Assembly: GCA_020636095.1 (NCBI GenBank) | Contig: JACJYN010000008.1 | Location: 124,001 to 188,000, forward strand | DNA from: Lewinellaceae bacterium | GTDB taxonomy: Bacteria > Bacteroidota > Bacteroidia > Chitinophagales > Saprospiraceae | Direction of reading: 5' to 3' | DNA length: 64,000 bases | Shown: positions 7,892 through 16,894 of the stretch, piece after piece | Numbering within the stretch: position 1 is the stretch's first letter | Layout: every line of letters begins with the position of its first letter | The notes under the pieces: model-generated | Told to the model about the DNA's origin: nothing | What the model saw: the letters and a program-made list of their open reading frames with translations, nothing else | The model's database searches: none | Program-made: the position numbers and the translations under genes

Positions 7892-8312
7892 ATGTCTGTC
7901 AAGGAAAGAGTTGAATTTTTATTGAAACAGACAAATCTGTCGCAATCTGAATTTGCGTCGAAGTCCGGCTATAGCAGAGCTGTACTGTCAAATTTTCTTA
8001 CAGGCAAAACGGATAAACCGAGGATTGACCTCCTGGAAGCCATTAAAAAGTATTTCCTACTTTCAACCTCAACTGGCTCATCACCGGTAAAGGCGAAATA
8101 TGGGACAGTACCGCCGCCCACCAGTATGAAAAAGACATCCAACCGCCAGTGCTCCCGCCCCAACCAGGAACTTTTCAACCAATTGCTGGTGCAGAAATTG
8201 CAGGAAGTACCGGGAGCTGAAGGCGCGCGACCCGGAAGCATACCGGAAGCTGGGGTTGGAGGAGTTGATCGATAAGGCGGGGGAAGGCTTGATCGATAGC
8301 CCTAAAGGTTAG
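7892..8312 (+). pseudogene. XRE-family transcriptional regulator, broken by frameshifts
   Basis: The first 55 residues form a clean XRE helix-turn-helix (LSQSEFASKSGYSRAVLSNFLTG, then KPRIDLLEAIKKYF). The expected next segment, FNLNWLITGKGEIW, typical of Bacteroidota XRE proteins, is in a different frame from about 8060. The C-terminal ELKARDPEAYRKLGLEELIDKAG, ending at 8312, needs another frame again. At least two indels have therefore broken a protein of about 140 residues. The open frame to 8275 read without shifts is not the real product. Confidence 0.7.
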
Positions 8313-8341
8313 AAATCAATAAAATTTCCCAAAATGAACCC

Positions 8342-11300
8342 TCAGCCATTCAACAACGCCCGCACTTTCCCCACATCCGGATGAGTGATGCCCGCTTCCT
8401 CCAAAGCGTTGAGGTCTTCCAGAAATGCTTTTGAATAAGTGGAATCCCCGTAGGGCTTATCTTTAAAGCCGAGATACAGCACCTCCGCCTCCTCGTATTT
8501 TCCCTGAAAAAGTAAGGACAAAGTAGGTTGGTGTTAATCCATTCCTGAGACGGGGCGAGATCCAGGCCTTGGCGGGCAGCCTGCTCCGCTTCAGCGAACC
8601 GGCGATTAAAAAGCTGGTGCCAGGATAACCCGCCGCAGGCGTTGGAAAGCCTCGAAATAATTATTTCATTTTGGGGATATTGCTGCCATACTTTTTCCAG
8701 AAAACTTACTACCTCAACCTGTTTACCAGCCTTTTGGGCGGGTACGTTTCCGTTTCGACTTGCTCTTCTAATGGCAAAACCTGATTGACCTGGGTACCTG
8801 AACCTGGAGAGCTTCTTCCGTTACCTTTTCAAAATACGCAATCAGTTCCGCTATGCTGTCGCCATAGCTTTTTACCAGGGGATGTCCGTAGAATAAAAGG
8901 ATAAGGCCGCCTCTGCCTGTCTGGTGTACTCCATGCCCGAAGACCGATACGCCCAATCAAAGGATTGCCTCAACAATGCCTGGTGCAAGTAGCCTATGTT
9001 TTTAGCACATTGGTAAGGTATACATTGTAGCGCTGGGGATTGTCCAGGACCAGCCGCTGATAGATTTCGAGGGCTTCCAGATAGTACTTCTTCGGCTCGA
9101 TCGTAGGCATTCAGGTACCGGAATACATATTGCCCAGGTTGTTCTGGGTCATCGCCACATCCGGCTCATAGCGCTGGGGATTGTCCAGGGTAAGCCGCTT
9201 TCTGATTTCGAGGGCTTCCAAATATACCGCTTCGGCTCGATCGTAGGCATTCAGGTTTCGATACATTATGCCCAGGTTGTTCTGGGTAGTAGCCACATCC
9301 GGCTCATAGCGCTGGGGATTGTCCAGGGTAAGCCGCTTTCTGATTTCGAGGGCTTCCAAATAGGTACTTCGGCTCGATCGTAGGCATTCAGGTTTCGATA
9401 CATTATGCCCAGGTTGTTCTGGGTAGTAGCCACATCCGGCTCATAGCGCTGGGGATTGTCCAGGTAAGCCGCTTTCTGATTTCGAGGGCTTCCAAATATA
9501 CCGCTTCGGCTCGATCGTAGGCATTCAGGTCGGAATACATTATGCCCAGGTTGTTCTGGGTAGTAGCCACATCCGGCTCATAGCGCTGGGGATTGTCCAG
9601 GTACCAGCCGCTTTCTGATTTCGAGGGCTTCCAAATAGGTACTTCGGCTCGATCGTAGGCATTCAGGTTTCGATACATTATGCCCAGGTTGTTCTGGGTA
9701 GTAGCCACATCCGGCTCATAGCGCTGGGGATTGTCCAGGTACCAGCCGCTGATAGATTTCGAGGGCTTCCAAATATACTTCGCTTCGGCTCGATCGTAGG
9801 CATTCAGGTCGGAATACATATTGCCCAGGTTGTTCTGGGTCATCGCCACATACGGCTCATAGCGCTGGGGATTGTCCAGGTACCAGCCGCTGATAGATTT
9901 CGAGGGCTTCCAAATATACTACTTCGGCTCGATCGTAGGCATTCAGGTCGGAATACATTATGCCCAGGTTGTTCTGGGTAGTAGCCACATCCGGCTCATA
10001 GCGCTGGGGATTGTCCAGTACCAGCCGCTTTCTGATTTCGAGGGCTTCCAAATATACTTCTTCGGCTCGATCGTAGGCATTCAGGTTTCGATACATTATG
10101 CCCAGGTTGTTCTGGGTAGTAGCCACATCCGGCTCATAGCGCTGGGGATTGTCCAGGTAAGCCGCTGATAGATTTCGAGGGCTTCCAAATAGGCTACTTC
10201 GGCTCGATCGTAGGCATTCAGGTCGGAATACATATTGCCCAGGTTGTTCTGGGTCATCGCCACATACGGCTCATAGCGCTGGGGATTGTCCAGGTAAGCC
10301 GCTGATAGATTTCGAGGGCTTCCAAATAAGTACTTCGGCTCGATCGTAGGCATTCAGGTCGGAATACATCATACCCAGGTTGTTCTGGGTCATCGCCACA
10401 TACGGCTCATAGCGCTGGGGATTGTCCAGTACCAGCCGCTTTCTGATTTCGAGGGCTTCCAAATAGGTACTTCGGCTCGATCGTAGGCATTCAGGTTTCG
10501 ATACATTATGCCCAGGTTGTTCTGGGTAGTAGCCACATCCGGCTCATAGCGCTGGGGATTGTCCAGGTACCAGCCGCTGATAGATTTCGAGGGCTTCCAA
10601 ATATACTTCGATCGTAGGCATTCAGGTCGGAATACATCAGGTACCCAGGTTGTTCTGGGTCATCGCCACATCCGGCTCATAGCGCTGGGGATTGTCCAGT
10701 ACCAGCCGCTGATAGATTTCGAGGGCTTCCAAATAGGTACTTCTTCGGCTCGATCGTAGGCATTCAGGTTTTGATACATATTGCCCAGGTTGTTCTGGGT
10801 ATCCGCCACATACGGCTCATAGCGCTGGGGATTGTCCAGGGTAAGCCGCTGATAGATTTCGAGGGCTTCCAAATATACCGCTTCGGCTCGATCGTAGGCA
10901 TTCAGGTTTCGATACATTATGCCCAGGTTGTTCTGGGTAGTAGCCACATCCGGCTCATAGCGCTGGGGATTGTCCAGGTACCAGCCGCTTTCTGATTTCG
11001 AGGGCTTCCAAATATACCGCTTCGGCTCGATCGTAGGCATTCAGGTTTTGATACATATTGCCCAGGTTGTTCTGGGTATCCGCCACATACGGCTCATAGC
11101 GCTGGGGATTGTCCAGGTACCAGCCGCTTTCTGATTTCGAGGGCTTGCTTATAATAGTCAACTGCTTTGTGGTCCTGGTTCTGTTCATCGAGGAAATAAG
11201 CATAGCCGAAGATATTATCAAAAGCCGCTAAAGTATGAATGGATTCCTGAAAATACTGATCCGCCTCTTCGAACCGGTTGGGATTATCCAATTGAGTAAG

Positions 11301-11807
11301 GGTGAGTTGAGCTTTTATCAGGTATTCATCCGCAATCTGTTCCTTTTTTCTTTTCACTTCTTCAAGGGCTGAATCCAATTGTTGTTCTCTGAGCAGTACC
11401 GCTTCCTGTTCCCTTTTCAGGTCGCTTTTGTTGAGCAAACGGTCCGCTTCTTCAAAAGCGCCTTCTGAGAAAAGCGCCTTTGCCTGGGTAAGGCGTTCAC
11501 TGTCTATATTTATGCGGGAGAACGACTCAAGTAAGCTGAATGACATCCCTTTTGAATTGGGCTGCTTTGTCCATCAATGCTTCCAACTCCACGCCGGTAT
11601 TCCTGCGTACTGCATTCTCAGCCGGCAGGTTTCGGATCAGTTCCTCCAGTTCTTTTTGCGCTTTACTGGGTCCTGGTAAGCCGTATTCTGAAAGATATTG
11701 GTGACCTTCTGGCCGTTTACGATCACATCGCCGCCGGCATCGATCGTGTTGCCCGCCAAAATACCCTGGCTGCCTTCAATGTGGATGGGCCTATTGTCAT
11801 CTGCCAT
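8342..11807 (-). pseudogene. TPR-array protein gene with AGGDV motif, disrupted by many indels
   Basis: The gene starts with ATG at 11807, overlapping the stop of the EAD11 gene (TAATG). Its first residues carry the motif ILAGNTIDAGGDVIVNG. A helical region follows (SKAQKELEELIRNLPAEN, then KALFSEGAFEEADRLLNK), then about 15 TPR units of 46 residues (EALEIRKRL, DNPQRYEPDV, TTQNNLG-MY, NLNAYDRAE). A C-terminal domain ends GITHPDVGKVRALLNG at 8342. Frame breaks occur at about 11690 and 11535, at two recurrent points in many repeat units, and in the region 8500-9000. An unbroken product would be about 1,150 residues. It is probably a sensor or scaffold partner of the EAD11 protein, now dead or in need of resequencing. 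Confidence 0.7.
9000..11130 (-). repeat. About 15 tandem 138-bp units coding for TPRs
   Basis: The landmark TCGATCGTAGGCATTCAGG recurs about every 138 bp (range 130-142) from 9098 to 11026. Units differ by a few bases, mostly at two points: between CCAAATA and CTTCGGCTC, and between GTCCAG and GCCGCT. There the length varies by one or two bases, so the coding frame is lost and often regained within a unit. Confidence 0.9.
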
Positions 11808-12220
11808 TAGCCTGCTTTGTTTTGGTTTTTTGAACTTCCAATGATAACGTCCCCTCCCGCTTGAATGTCGCTTCCCGCCACTACATTTTCACTATTCCTG
11901 ATGCTGATGGAACCTTCAGGTGAGAGCGCTTTTTCCATTTCGGAATGCAACGTTTCATTGCTGTTTGCCTGCTCCTCGATCTCTGCCAACAGGTTCAGTA
12001 TCCCCAGCCGGATCTGATTTTTCGTGAGCTTCGCCTCCTCGAAACTGATGCTTCCCGTCCGAATCTGCTTCATCACCTCGTTGTAACGCGCGGATTGTAT
12101 GATGGCTTCATTTAATTGGGGGCTGTCTTTCAAGAGCTGGTTCAGCTCCCGGATGGCCGCCTTGAGGTCATCTTTTCTGATCAGGTTGCCGATGCGTTCG
12201 CTGTAGTCTTTGAATGTCAT
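11807..12220 (-). CDS. Effector-associated domain 11 (EAD11) adaptor with AGGDV tail
   Basis: A 137-residue protein. Residues 1-90 match the helical EAD11 domain: MTFKDYSERIGNLIRKDDLKAAIRE, then SARYNEVMKQIRTGSISFEEAKLTKNQIRLGILNLLAEIEE. EADs are death-domain-like adaptors of bacterial conflict systems that bring effectors and sensors together. The last 35 residues contain the motif VVAGSDIQAGGDVIIG. The same motif opens the next gene, whose start overlaps this stop by one base, so the two are translationally coupled. No upstream partner with a catalytic domain is seen; the next gene upstream is a fragment. Confidence 0.75.
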   Translation of the reverse strand: MTFKDYSERIGNLIRKDDLKAAIRELNQLLKDSPQLNEAIIQSARYNEVMKQIRTGSISFEEAKLTKNQIRLGILNLLAEIEEQANSNETLHSEMEKALSPEGSISIRNSENVVAGSDIQAGGDVIIGSSKNQNKAG

Positions 12221-12333
12221 GATATTTTCAGGGTTTGATCACTTCCTTCAAAAATAAGAAAATCTGAGGGAGAAATTCATCCTTGCCCCGATCTGTATTG
12301 CCACCTACTGCGCTGTTAGAAGCCGCATTTTGT

Positions 12334-12681
12334 TTATCTTGTTAACCGGTGTTCGATATGTAGGCCCCAACTGCTGTTCGGTGTTCGCTGTTCGGTATTC
12401 GCGCCCACAGAGCCATCCTTGGGCAAGCGAACGGCGAATACCGAACAACCGAAGTTGGGGTCTACCAGTCGAACTTGGGTTAAGATACCACTATTTAACC
12501 CCTGCACCGTCAACGCAAACTCTGCCGACTGATCTGCCAGCAAGATCCGTTCCACTAGGCGGATGATGGCGCCGAACAGTATCGAGTCATCCGTCGCCAG
12601 TTTGAAGGAGTTAATCGCGTCTTGAATGGTGGATTTCTGCTCGACACAAAGCTCTTTGATATCCGCCTTTTGAAAAATCAA
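12334..12681 (-). pseudogene. N-truncated remnant ending in the SAEFALTVQG tail
   Basis: An open frame without a proper start (a TAA lies just upstream of a TTG at 12681). It contains KSTIQDAINSFKLATDDSILFG, then RLVERILLADQSAEFALTVQG, and then runs into a noncoding inverted repeat. The tail is repeated at 14609-14719 and partly at 15488-15519. The family is not recognised. Confidence 0.35.
12359..12468. repeat. Large imperfect inverted repeat of TTCGGTATTCGC type
   Basis: The left arm from GTAGGCCCCAACT runs through TTCGGTGTTCGC; the right arm is the complement, ending GTTGGGGTCTAC. Arms are about 40 bp around a 25-bp centre. The same GTTCGGTATTCGC words recur near 57100, 57290 and 62640, so this is a dispersed noncoding repeat of the genome. 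Confidence 0.6.
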
Positions 12682-12760
12682 CCATCCTTTTTACAGGTTA
12701 TTTGGTCAAGAAAAAGCGGTTTGCGCCACTTCCTCTAAACGATTCAAATTGAACGGCATT

Positions 12761-13132
12761 TCAACCCCCAAAATTTTCCACCCTCCTCAGTTCCACTAAA
12801 CAAGTATACTGATTCCCATCCTCGATCCAGCTCCCAACGAGGCAGCACCCAGTTTCATTGTCATAAAATCTAAGTTCTGTTTTGGCAGAGGCCTCTTTTT
12901 CACCTTGAAAAAAATAATAGCCCTGATAATAGCCAGAGTTTTTCAATTGAAGTACAACCTCACCAGAAGGGTTGCCGCCTATTGTTTTTTTGTGGGCAAT
13001 TTTGAATTCCTTCTTTCTTAAAATGCCGCGCTCCACTTCCGCCTTATCTACCATTACAATACTCTCTATCGGGTTAGAGAAGTTTTCTAACCAATAGATT
13101 TGACCAACATACCGTTTTATATCCTTTTCCAT
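12761..13132 (-). CDS. Hypothetical protein, 123 residues
   Basis: An intact ORF starting with ATG at 13132 (MEKDIKRYVGQIYWLENFSNP). Composition and alternating hydrophobics suggest an all-beta domain: EVVLQLKNSGYYQGYYFFQG, then ELRFYDNETGCCLVGSW, then YTCLVELRRVENFGG. The G-YYF-G plus cysteine pattern could be a small beta-barrel or lipocalin-like fold, but this is a guess. No signal peptide. It lies in a block of same-strand unknown genes (12.7-15.4 kb). Confidence 0.6.
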   Translation of the reverse strand: MEKDIKRYVGQIYWLENFSNPIESIVMVDKAEVERGILRKKEFKIAHKKTIGGNPSGEVVLQLKNSGYYQGYYFFQGEKEASAKTELRFYDNETGCCLVGSWIEDGNQYTCLVELRRVENFGG

Positions 13133-13199
13133 GATAGGGTTTGATAATTATTCGCCCTTTTATTTATTCACAATACACTAAAGCTTTTCATTTGCATCC

Positions 13200-13832
13200 C
13201 TACAACGCATTACTTACAATTATCAATTGGTCATTAACAGCACCATAAGAAGTACTCCTTGTAGAAGCTTTCCATTGCCCGCCAGGATCTTTATATGCAA
13301 AGGTAAAGGACAACTTCTGCTCACCTCCAGAGTGGGTAAGAGTGTACTTCAAACTATTACTCACTTTCTCCAACGGATAACCCAGGTTCCCAAAAAGAGC
13401 GTTGGTAGTCCCACTCCCTAATTCCTCCATCACATCTTGAGGTTGGGAGCCTTTCAACAAAAGGTCGTTAAGCTTCCAGGAAAAAATATTTCTAGAGACA
13501 ATTTCAAAGCCCTTAATTTCACCCATGGATATCCCTTCCTTAGGAAATAATGATATCGCTGCAACGATTTCGCCCTTTAAATAGATCTTTATTCCATAAT
13601 CCGGAAAAAACAATATCAGGTTATCGCTGTAGTCAGTAGTTATGAGCAGAGCTTTCCCGAAAGAATCCTCCACTTTTGAATACTTATCCCCGATCTTTAA
13701 ATCGTTGAAGTAGCATATGCCTTCTTTAACCCTCAGTTCCGGCTCGGAAAGGGCTTTGGCTTTTCCCTGGCCCATGCTAATGCAGGCAAGGCATGTAAAA
13801 AAAAGGATTATCAGAGAAAACTTTTTGGACAT
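13200..13832 (-). CDS. Secreted hypothetical protein
   Basis: A 210-residue protein with a clear Sec signal peptide (MSKKFSLIILFFTCLACISMGQGKA, probable cleavage after SMG or GQG). The mature part is a mixed alpha/beta domain (GDKYSKVEDSFGKALLITTDYSDNLILFFPDYGIKIYL) and a C-terminal beta-rich part (SLKYTLTHSGGEQKLSFTFAY). The phrase KIGDKYSKVEDSFGK followed by a predicted strand series resembles the BLIP/SmpA-like fold, where a G-x-S-x-x-x-V motif introduces a protein-binding domain; low certainty. 67 bp separate it from the next gene. Confidence 0.6.
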   Translation of the reverse strand: MSKKFSLIILFFTCLACISMGQGKAKALSEPELRVKEGICYFNDLKIGDKYSKVEDSFGKALLITTDYSDNLILFFPDYGIKIYLKGEIVAAISLFPKEGISMGEIKGFEIVSRNIFSWKLNDLLLKGSQPQDVMEELGSGTTNALFGNLGYPLEKVSNSLKYTLTHSGGEQKLSFTFAYKDPGGQWKASTRSTSYGAVNDQLIIVSNAL

Positions 13833-13865
13833 AGTGATAGTGGTAGTGGTAATTTACTTGATTCG

Positions 13866-14567
13866 CTATTTTGACAAAATTACTATCAAAAGCAATATTA
13901 CGACAAAGGAGGATATGATGACAAAGGCTAAAAGTTCCTTTTGATTTGGGCGATAAGATTGAATTATCCCATCTTTTACAACCATCAAATCCCCATTTTT
14001 GAGCTTGTATTCTCCATTCGCCAACGGCGTTCTTTTATCACTTTTTGTCACTTCAGTACCATGGCTTAAATAAACATGAAATTCATCCTTTTTTCCCCAA
14101 AAGAAAATTCTTTCACCTTCAAGTAGTTCTCCAGCAAATACTGGGCGTTTCACCTTATGGGCAGAGGACAACTTCTGGCTATCAACCTCCTTTTCAAGAT
14201 ATCCGGCAATATTTAAATCCGGAACAGCCTTTATATTACCAAGCGCAAAAACCTCCTCTGTCCCATCCTTCCTCAGCACCATCACCGCCTTATCCAGGAA
14301 ACCCTGATTGTACATCCTTTTGGCACCATTGTATTCGATGAGCATGGATTGGACGACCGGCAGGTACTCCCAGTGTCCGGTGGCGACCTCTCCCTTTTTG
14401 GAGACCAGCAGCTCATTGTTGCGGCGAAAGATATAGGTGACCTTATCGCCATCATCATCAATAAAGCCCCAGGGAATTTCTACAAAGTTGGCTTCATCGT
14501 TCAGCTGCTTGCTGTGCTGTTGGATTCGGGGTAGGATGGAGGAAATGTAGCCTCTCATAGTTTTCAC
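13866..14567 (-). CDS. Hypothetical protein with C-terminal membrane anchor
   Basis: A 233-residue protein, ATG at 14567 or 14558. The soluble N-terminal part (about 205 residues) has beta-rich segments such as VTYIFRRNNELLVSKKGEVATGHWEYLP and GEYKLKNGDLMVVKDGIIQSY. One helix, LLAFVIISSFVVILLLIVILSK, ends the protein, a tail-anchored layout with the soluble part in the cytoplasm. The family is not recognised. The repeated K-x-G-x-x-V-x-x-G phrases look like short beta-hairpin or carbohydrate-binding units. Confidence 0.6.
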   Translation of the reverse strand: MKTMRGYISSILPRIQQHSKQLNDEANFVEIPWGFIDDDGDKVTYIFRRNNELLVSKKGEVATGHWEYLPVVQSMLIEYNGAKRMYNQGFLDKAVMVLRKDGTEEVFALGNIKAVPDLNIAGYLEKEVDSQKLSSAHKVKRPVFAGELLEGERIFFWGKKDEFHVYLSHGTEVTKSDKRTPLANGEYKLKNGDLMVVKDGIIQSYRPNQKELLAFVIISSFVVILLLIVILSK

Positions 14568-14608
14568 TTTTCAGTTATCCTTTTTACGATAGATACAATG
14601 CCGTTGTT

Positions 14609-14719
14609 TCACCCCTGCACCGTCAACGCAAACTCCGCCGACTGGTCCGTCAAGGAGATCCGCTCAGGCAGGCGGACGATATATGCACCAAACAGATGGC
14701 TTCTCTGGATAAACGACAT
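14609..14719 (-). pseudogene. 36-codon remnant ending in the SAEFALTVQG tail
   Basis: MSFIQRSHLFGAYIVRLPER followed by ISLTDQSAEFALTVQG and a stop. It is clearly related to the end of the fragment at 12334-12681 (SILFGAIIRLVERILLADQSAEFALTVQG). Only the last 36 codons survive, so it may be untranslated. Confidence 0.35.
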
Positions 14720-14746
14720 CTGTTGTATTTGAGAATCTTGGAGGAC

Positions 14747-15373
14747 CTATCTTTCAACATCCAAATTAAAAATTGGGAGCAACTGCCCAATGGCTAAATT
14801 CTCAAGATAAAAACGGTTAACCGATTCGTCATAAGTGTCCAGCTTCACAAAGGAAAAGTGTACGTGGTTCATGATGAGTGAACGTGCATCCTCTATACCA
14901 AGTAAGCGTTCCAACCCAAACCGGAGCTGGCTTACCGTATTTGGTTTTCGGTTACTATCTTTTGAAGATTTCTCGAGCCGGTCAGTCTGTGGCTTGATAT
15001 GTCCATTGAGCCGGCCTCCAATATTTGTGGACCGACCTACATAAAGTAGTATGGCGCCATTGTGAGTAGCATCTTCAAGCCATTGTTCATTTATTTGAAT
15101 GTTCACCGGCAGAGGTTTGCCATTTAACTGTTTGCCATATAGTTTGACCCCATTGGATCTATTAATAAGCCGCCTAAAATAGTCTGTTTCGGTGGCCCAC
15201 CAAAATGCATAAACACCACCGTGTTTTAATGTCTCCTTTTGTGTTTGTTCCCAACCCTTAGCCGAAGATTTATAAAAAGATTGACCAAGAGGCTTTGTAC
15301 TGATCGAAGATTTTAACTGCTGCAACCTGTCTTTGACGATGAGGCTCGAAAGAGTGGAATGATTATTCGGCAT
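14747..15373 (-). CDS. GIY-YIG nuclease-domain protein
   Basis: A 208-residue protein. The GIY-YIG core is visible: GVYAFWW at residues 53-59 (GIY-like strand), LLYVGRSTNIGGRLNGH at 109-125 (YIG strand with Arg and His), and a C-terminal FYLENLAIGQLLPIFN carrying the metal-binding Glu (191) and a conserved Asn (203). An insert of about 50 residues between the first two strands is unusual. It could be a restriction-type or repair nuclease. The block around it (unknown, secreted and tail-anchored proteins) offers no direct clue. An IS630 copy lies just upstream. Confidence 0.65.
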   Translation of the reverse strand: MPNNHSTLSSLIVKDRLQQLKSSISTKPLGQSFYKSSAKGWEQTQKETLKHGGVYAFWWATETDYFRRLINRSNGVKLYGKQLNGKPLPVNIQINEQWLEDATHNGAILLYVGRSTNIGGRLNGHIKPQTDRLEKSSKDSNRKPNTVSQLRFGLERLLGIEDARSLIMNHVHFSFVKLDTYDESVNRFYLENLAIGQLLPIFNLDVER

Positions 15374-15538
15374 TCTGAAACGATTTTATATTGGATAATT
15401 TGCTACCGATTCAATGATATGATATATCCATCCTCCATGGAATCAGGAGCATTCTACGATTTAAAGGTTTATAAATGCAAAGGTTTCTCTCTTTCACCGT
15501 CAACGCAAACTCCCCCGGCTAGTGCCTTCGGCACTAAA

Positions 15539-16246
15539 TTATGCACGGTTTAATTGCTTCAATTTATGGGCTTTAATGAAGCCCTTAAATTTCCATTTGA
15601 GCGGTTTAATGAGGCAACGATTATAAAAGTCGATATATCTTTCAATTTTATTTTCAAGTTCTTTGACAGAAGAGAAGTTACCATGTTTGATTACATGCCT
15701 TTGCAATTTGGCGAACCAATTTTCAATTGGATTTAACCAAGAACAATGCTTGGGCGTGAAAACAAACCTAATTCTATGCTCAGGTGATTCGAGAAACTTC
15801 TTTCGGGTTTCCATGCTTTTCAAGATGCCTTTGTAGCCTTTAGTTCCTAAATCCCCTTCAAAATTGATCTGTTGGGCAACCCATCTAACCAAAGATTCAG
15901 ATTGATGAATGTTGAGTTGGTCAGCCATAAAAATGATCTCATCCGTAGGGGCTATTGAATCTGCTGTTTGATCAATGAAGATTACAAAATCCTGCTCGTT
16001 TCGGGTAGGGTGGAGCCTATGGTTGATAAGCTTGCCTCGCCCAACATCAATAGCGGCCATTAAGCAGGTGGTTCCATGGCGGGTATATTCGTATTCGATC
16101 CTGCGAGGTTTCCCCTTTTCCATTGGCTGGCCCGGAGCAATGCGTTCCAAGGCTTGAATTCCTGTTTTTTCATCTACACTGATCAGGTGGAGTTGGGGCT
16201 TTTCCAGGCTAATAGCTTGCAGGATAAGGTGACAAATTAAAGCCAC
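15539..16246 (-). CDS. IS630 transposase, C-terminal (DDE) part
   Basis: DDE catalytic domain of an IS630-type transposase: SVDEKTGIQALER with the first Asp, IIFMADQLNIHQSESL with the second, and FTPKHCSWLNPIENWFAKLQRHVIK with the final acid and the conserved W-LNP-E motif. It is in the +1 frame relative to the N-terminal ORF, and the open frame continues upstream through HKSHYWLFPKIEDWDAFVIR. The two parts are therefore joined by a +1 shift, which may be programmed since both copies share it. Confidence 0.85.
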   Translation of the reverse strand: MALICHLILQAISLEKPQLHLISVDEKTGIQALERIAPGQPMEKGKPRRIEYEYTRHGTTCLMAAIDVGRGKLINHRLHPTRNEQDFVIFIDQTADSIAPTDEIIFMADQLNIHQSESLVRWVAQQINFEGDLGTKGYKGILKSMETRKKFLESPEHRIRFVFTPKHCSWLNPIENWFAKLQRHVIKHGNFSSVKELENKIERYIDFYNRCLIKPLKWKFKGFIKAHKLKQLNRA

Positions 16247-16301
16247 TCGAATAACAAAAGCGTCCCAATCTTCTATTTTTGGAAACAGCCAGTAGTGGGA
16301 C

Positions 16302-16829
16302 TTATGAGGTTGAAGCTTGGCTCTTTTTTAAAATCTCGCTCACGTAGCGTGGCGAGATAGCCTCAACGACTCCCTTGGATTTGGCCACATGAGCCAACAT
16401 CTCTCGGTTCCACTGTGTAATGGGAACGCCATAGTCCTCCGGTTTTTCGCAGGCTAAGGCGATGATTTGCTGTTCTTGGGCTAAAGTAATTCGCTTAGGT
16501 GCACCACTTCGTGGATTATCCTTTACAACAAGTAGCATCCTTTTAAGAAGGGCTTTATCACCCACTCCTTGCCCGGATTCCCCTAATTCAAAAGCCTTTA
16601 TGGAATCAAATTCCGTTTCCCAACGGCGGCGCCATCTTTTCACCGTATTAATATCAATCCTTAATTCGCGTTTTATTGATGCATGGCTATAACCTTCGTT
16701 CGCCAAAAGAAGAATCCTTATTCTGGTTTTAATATGATGCGCCAAGGAATGTTTGGCCCAGTGCTGGGACAGTAAACTATATTGGCGTTCTGTCATAGTA
16801 ATCCGCGGGGCTGGCCTGCCTCTACTCAT
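16302..16829 (-). CDS. IS630 transposase, N-terminal (HTH) part
   Basis: A 175-residue DNA-binding half: RPAPRITMTERQYSLLSQH, then a helix-turn-helix (NEGYSHASIKRELRIDINTVKRWRRRW) and a linker up to SPRYVSEILKKSQASTS. The coding of the DDE half resumes in the +1 frame around the stop. An A-rich run (AAAAAAG) lies about 20 bases before the stop and may be where slippage occurs. Identical to 32424-32951. Confidence 0.85.
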   Translation of the reverse strand: MSRGRPAPRITMTERQYSLLSQHWAKHSLAHHIKTRIRILLLANEGYSHASIKRELRIDINTVKRWRRRWETEFDSIKAFELGESGQGVGDKALLKRMLLVVKDNPRSGAPKRITLAQEQQIIALACEKPEDYGVPITQWNREMLAHVAKSKGVVEAISPRYVSEILKKSQASTS

Positions 16830-16894
16830 GGTAATCTCAATTTTGTTAAAGAACTACAAGATACAAAACTATGCGTTATTTAGTGCCGAAGGCA

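Noticed and set aside
9000..11130. CRISPR array
   Set aside because: Repeats are 138 bp, contiguous and protein coding (TPR); there are no spacers and no cas genes.
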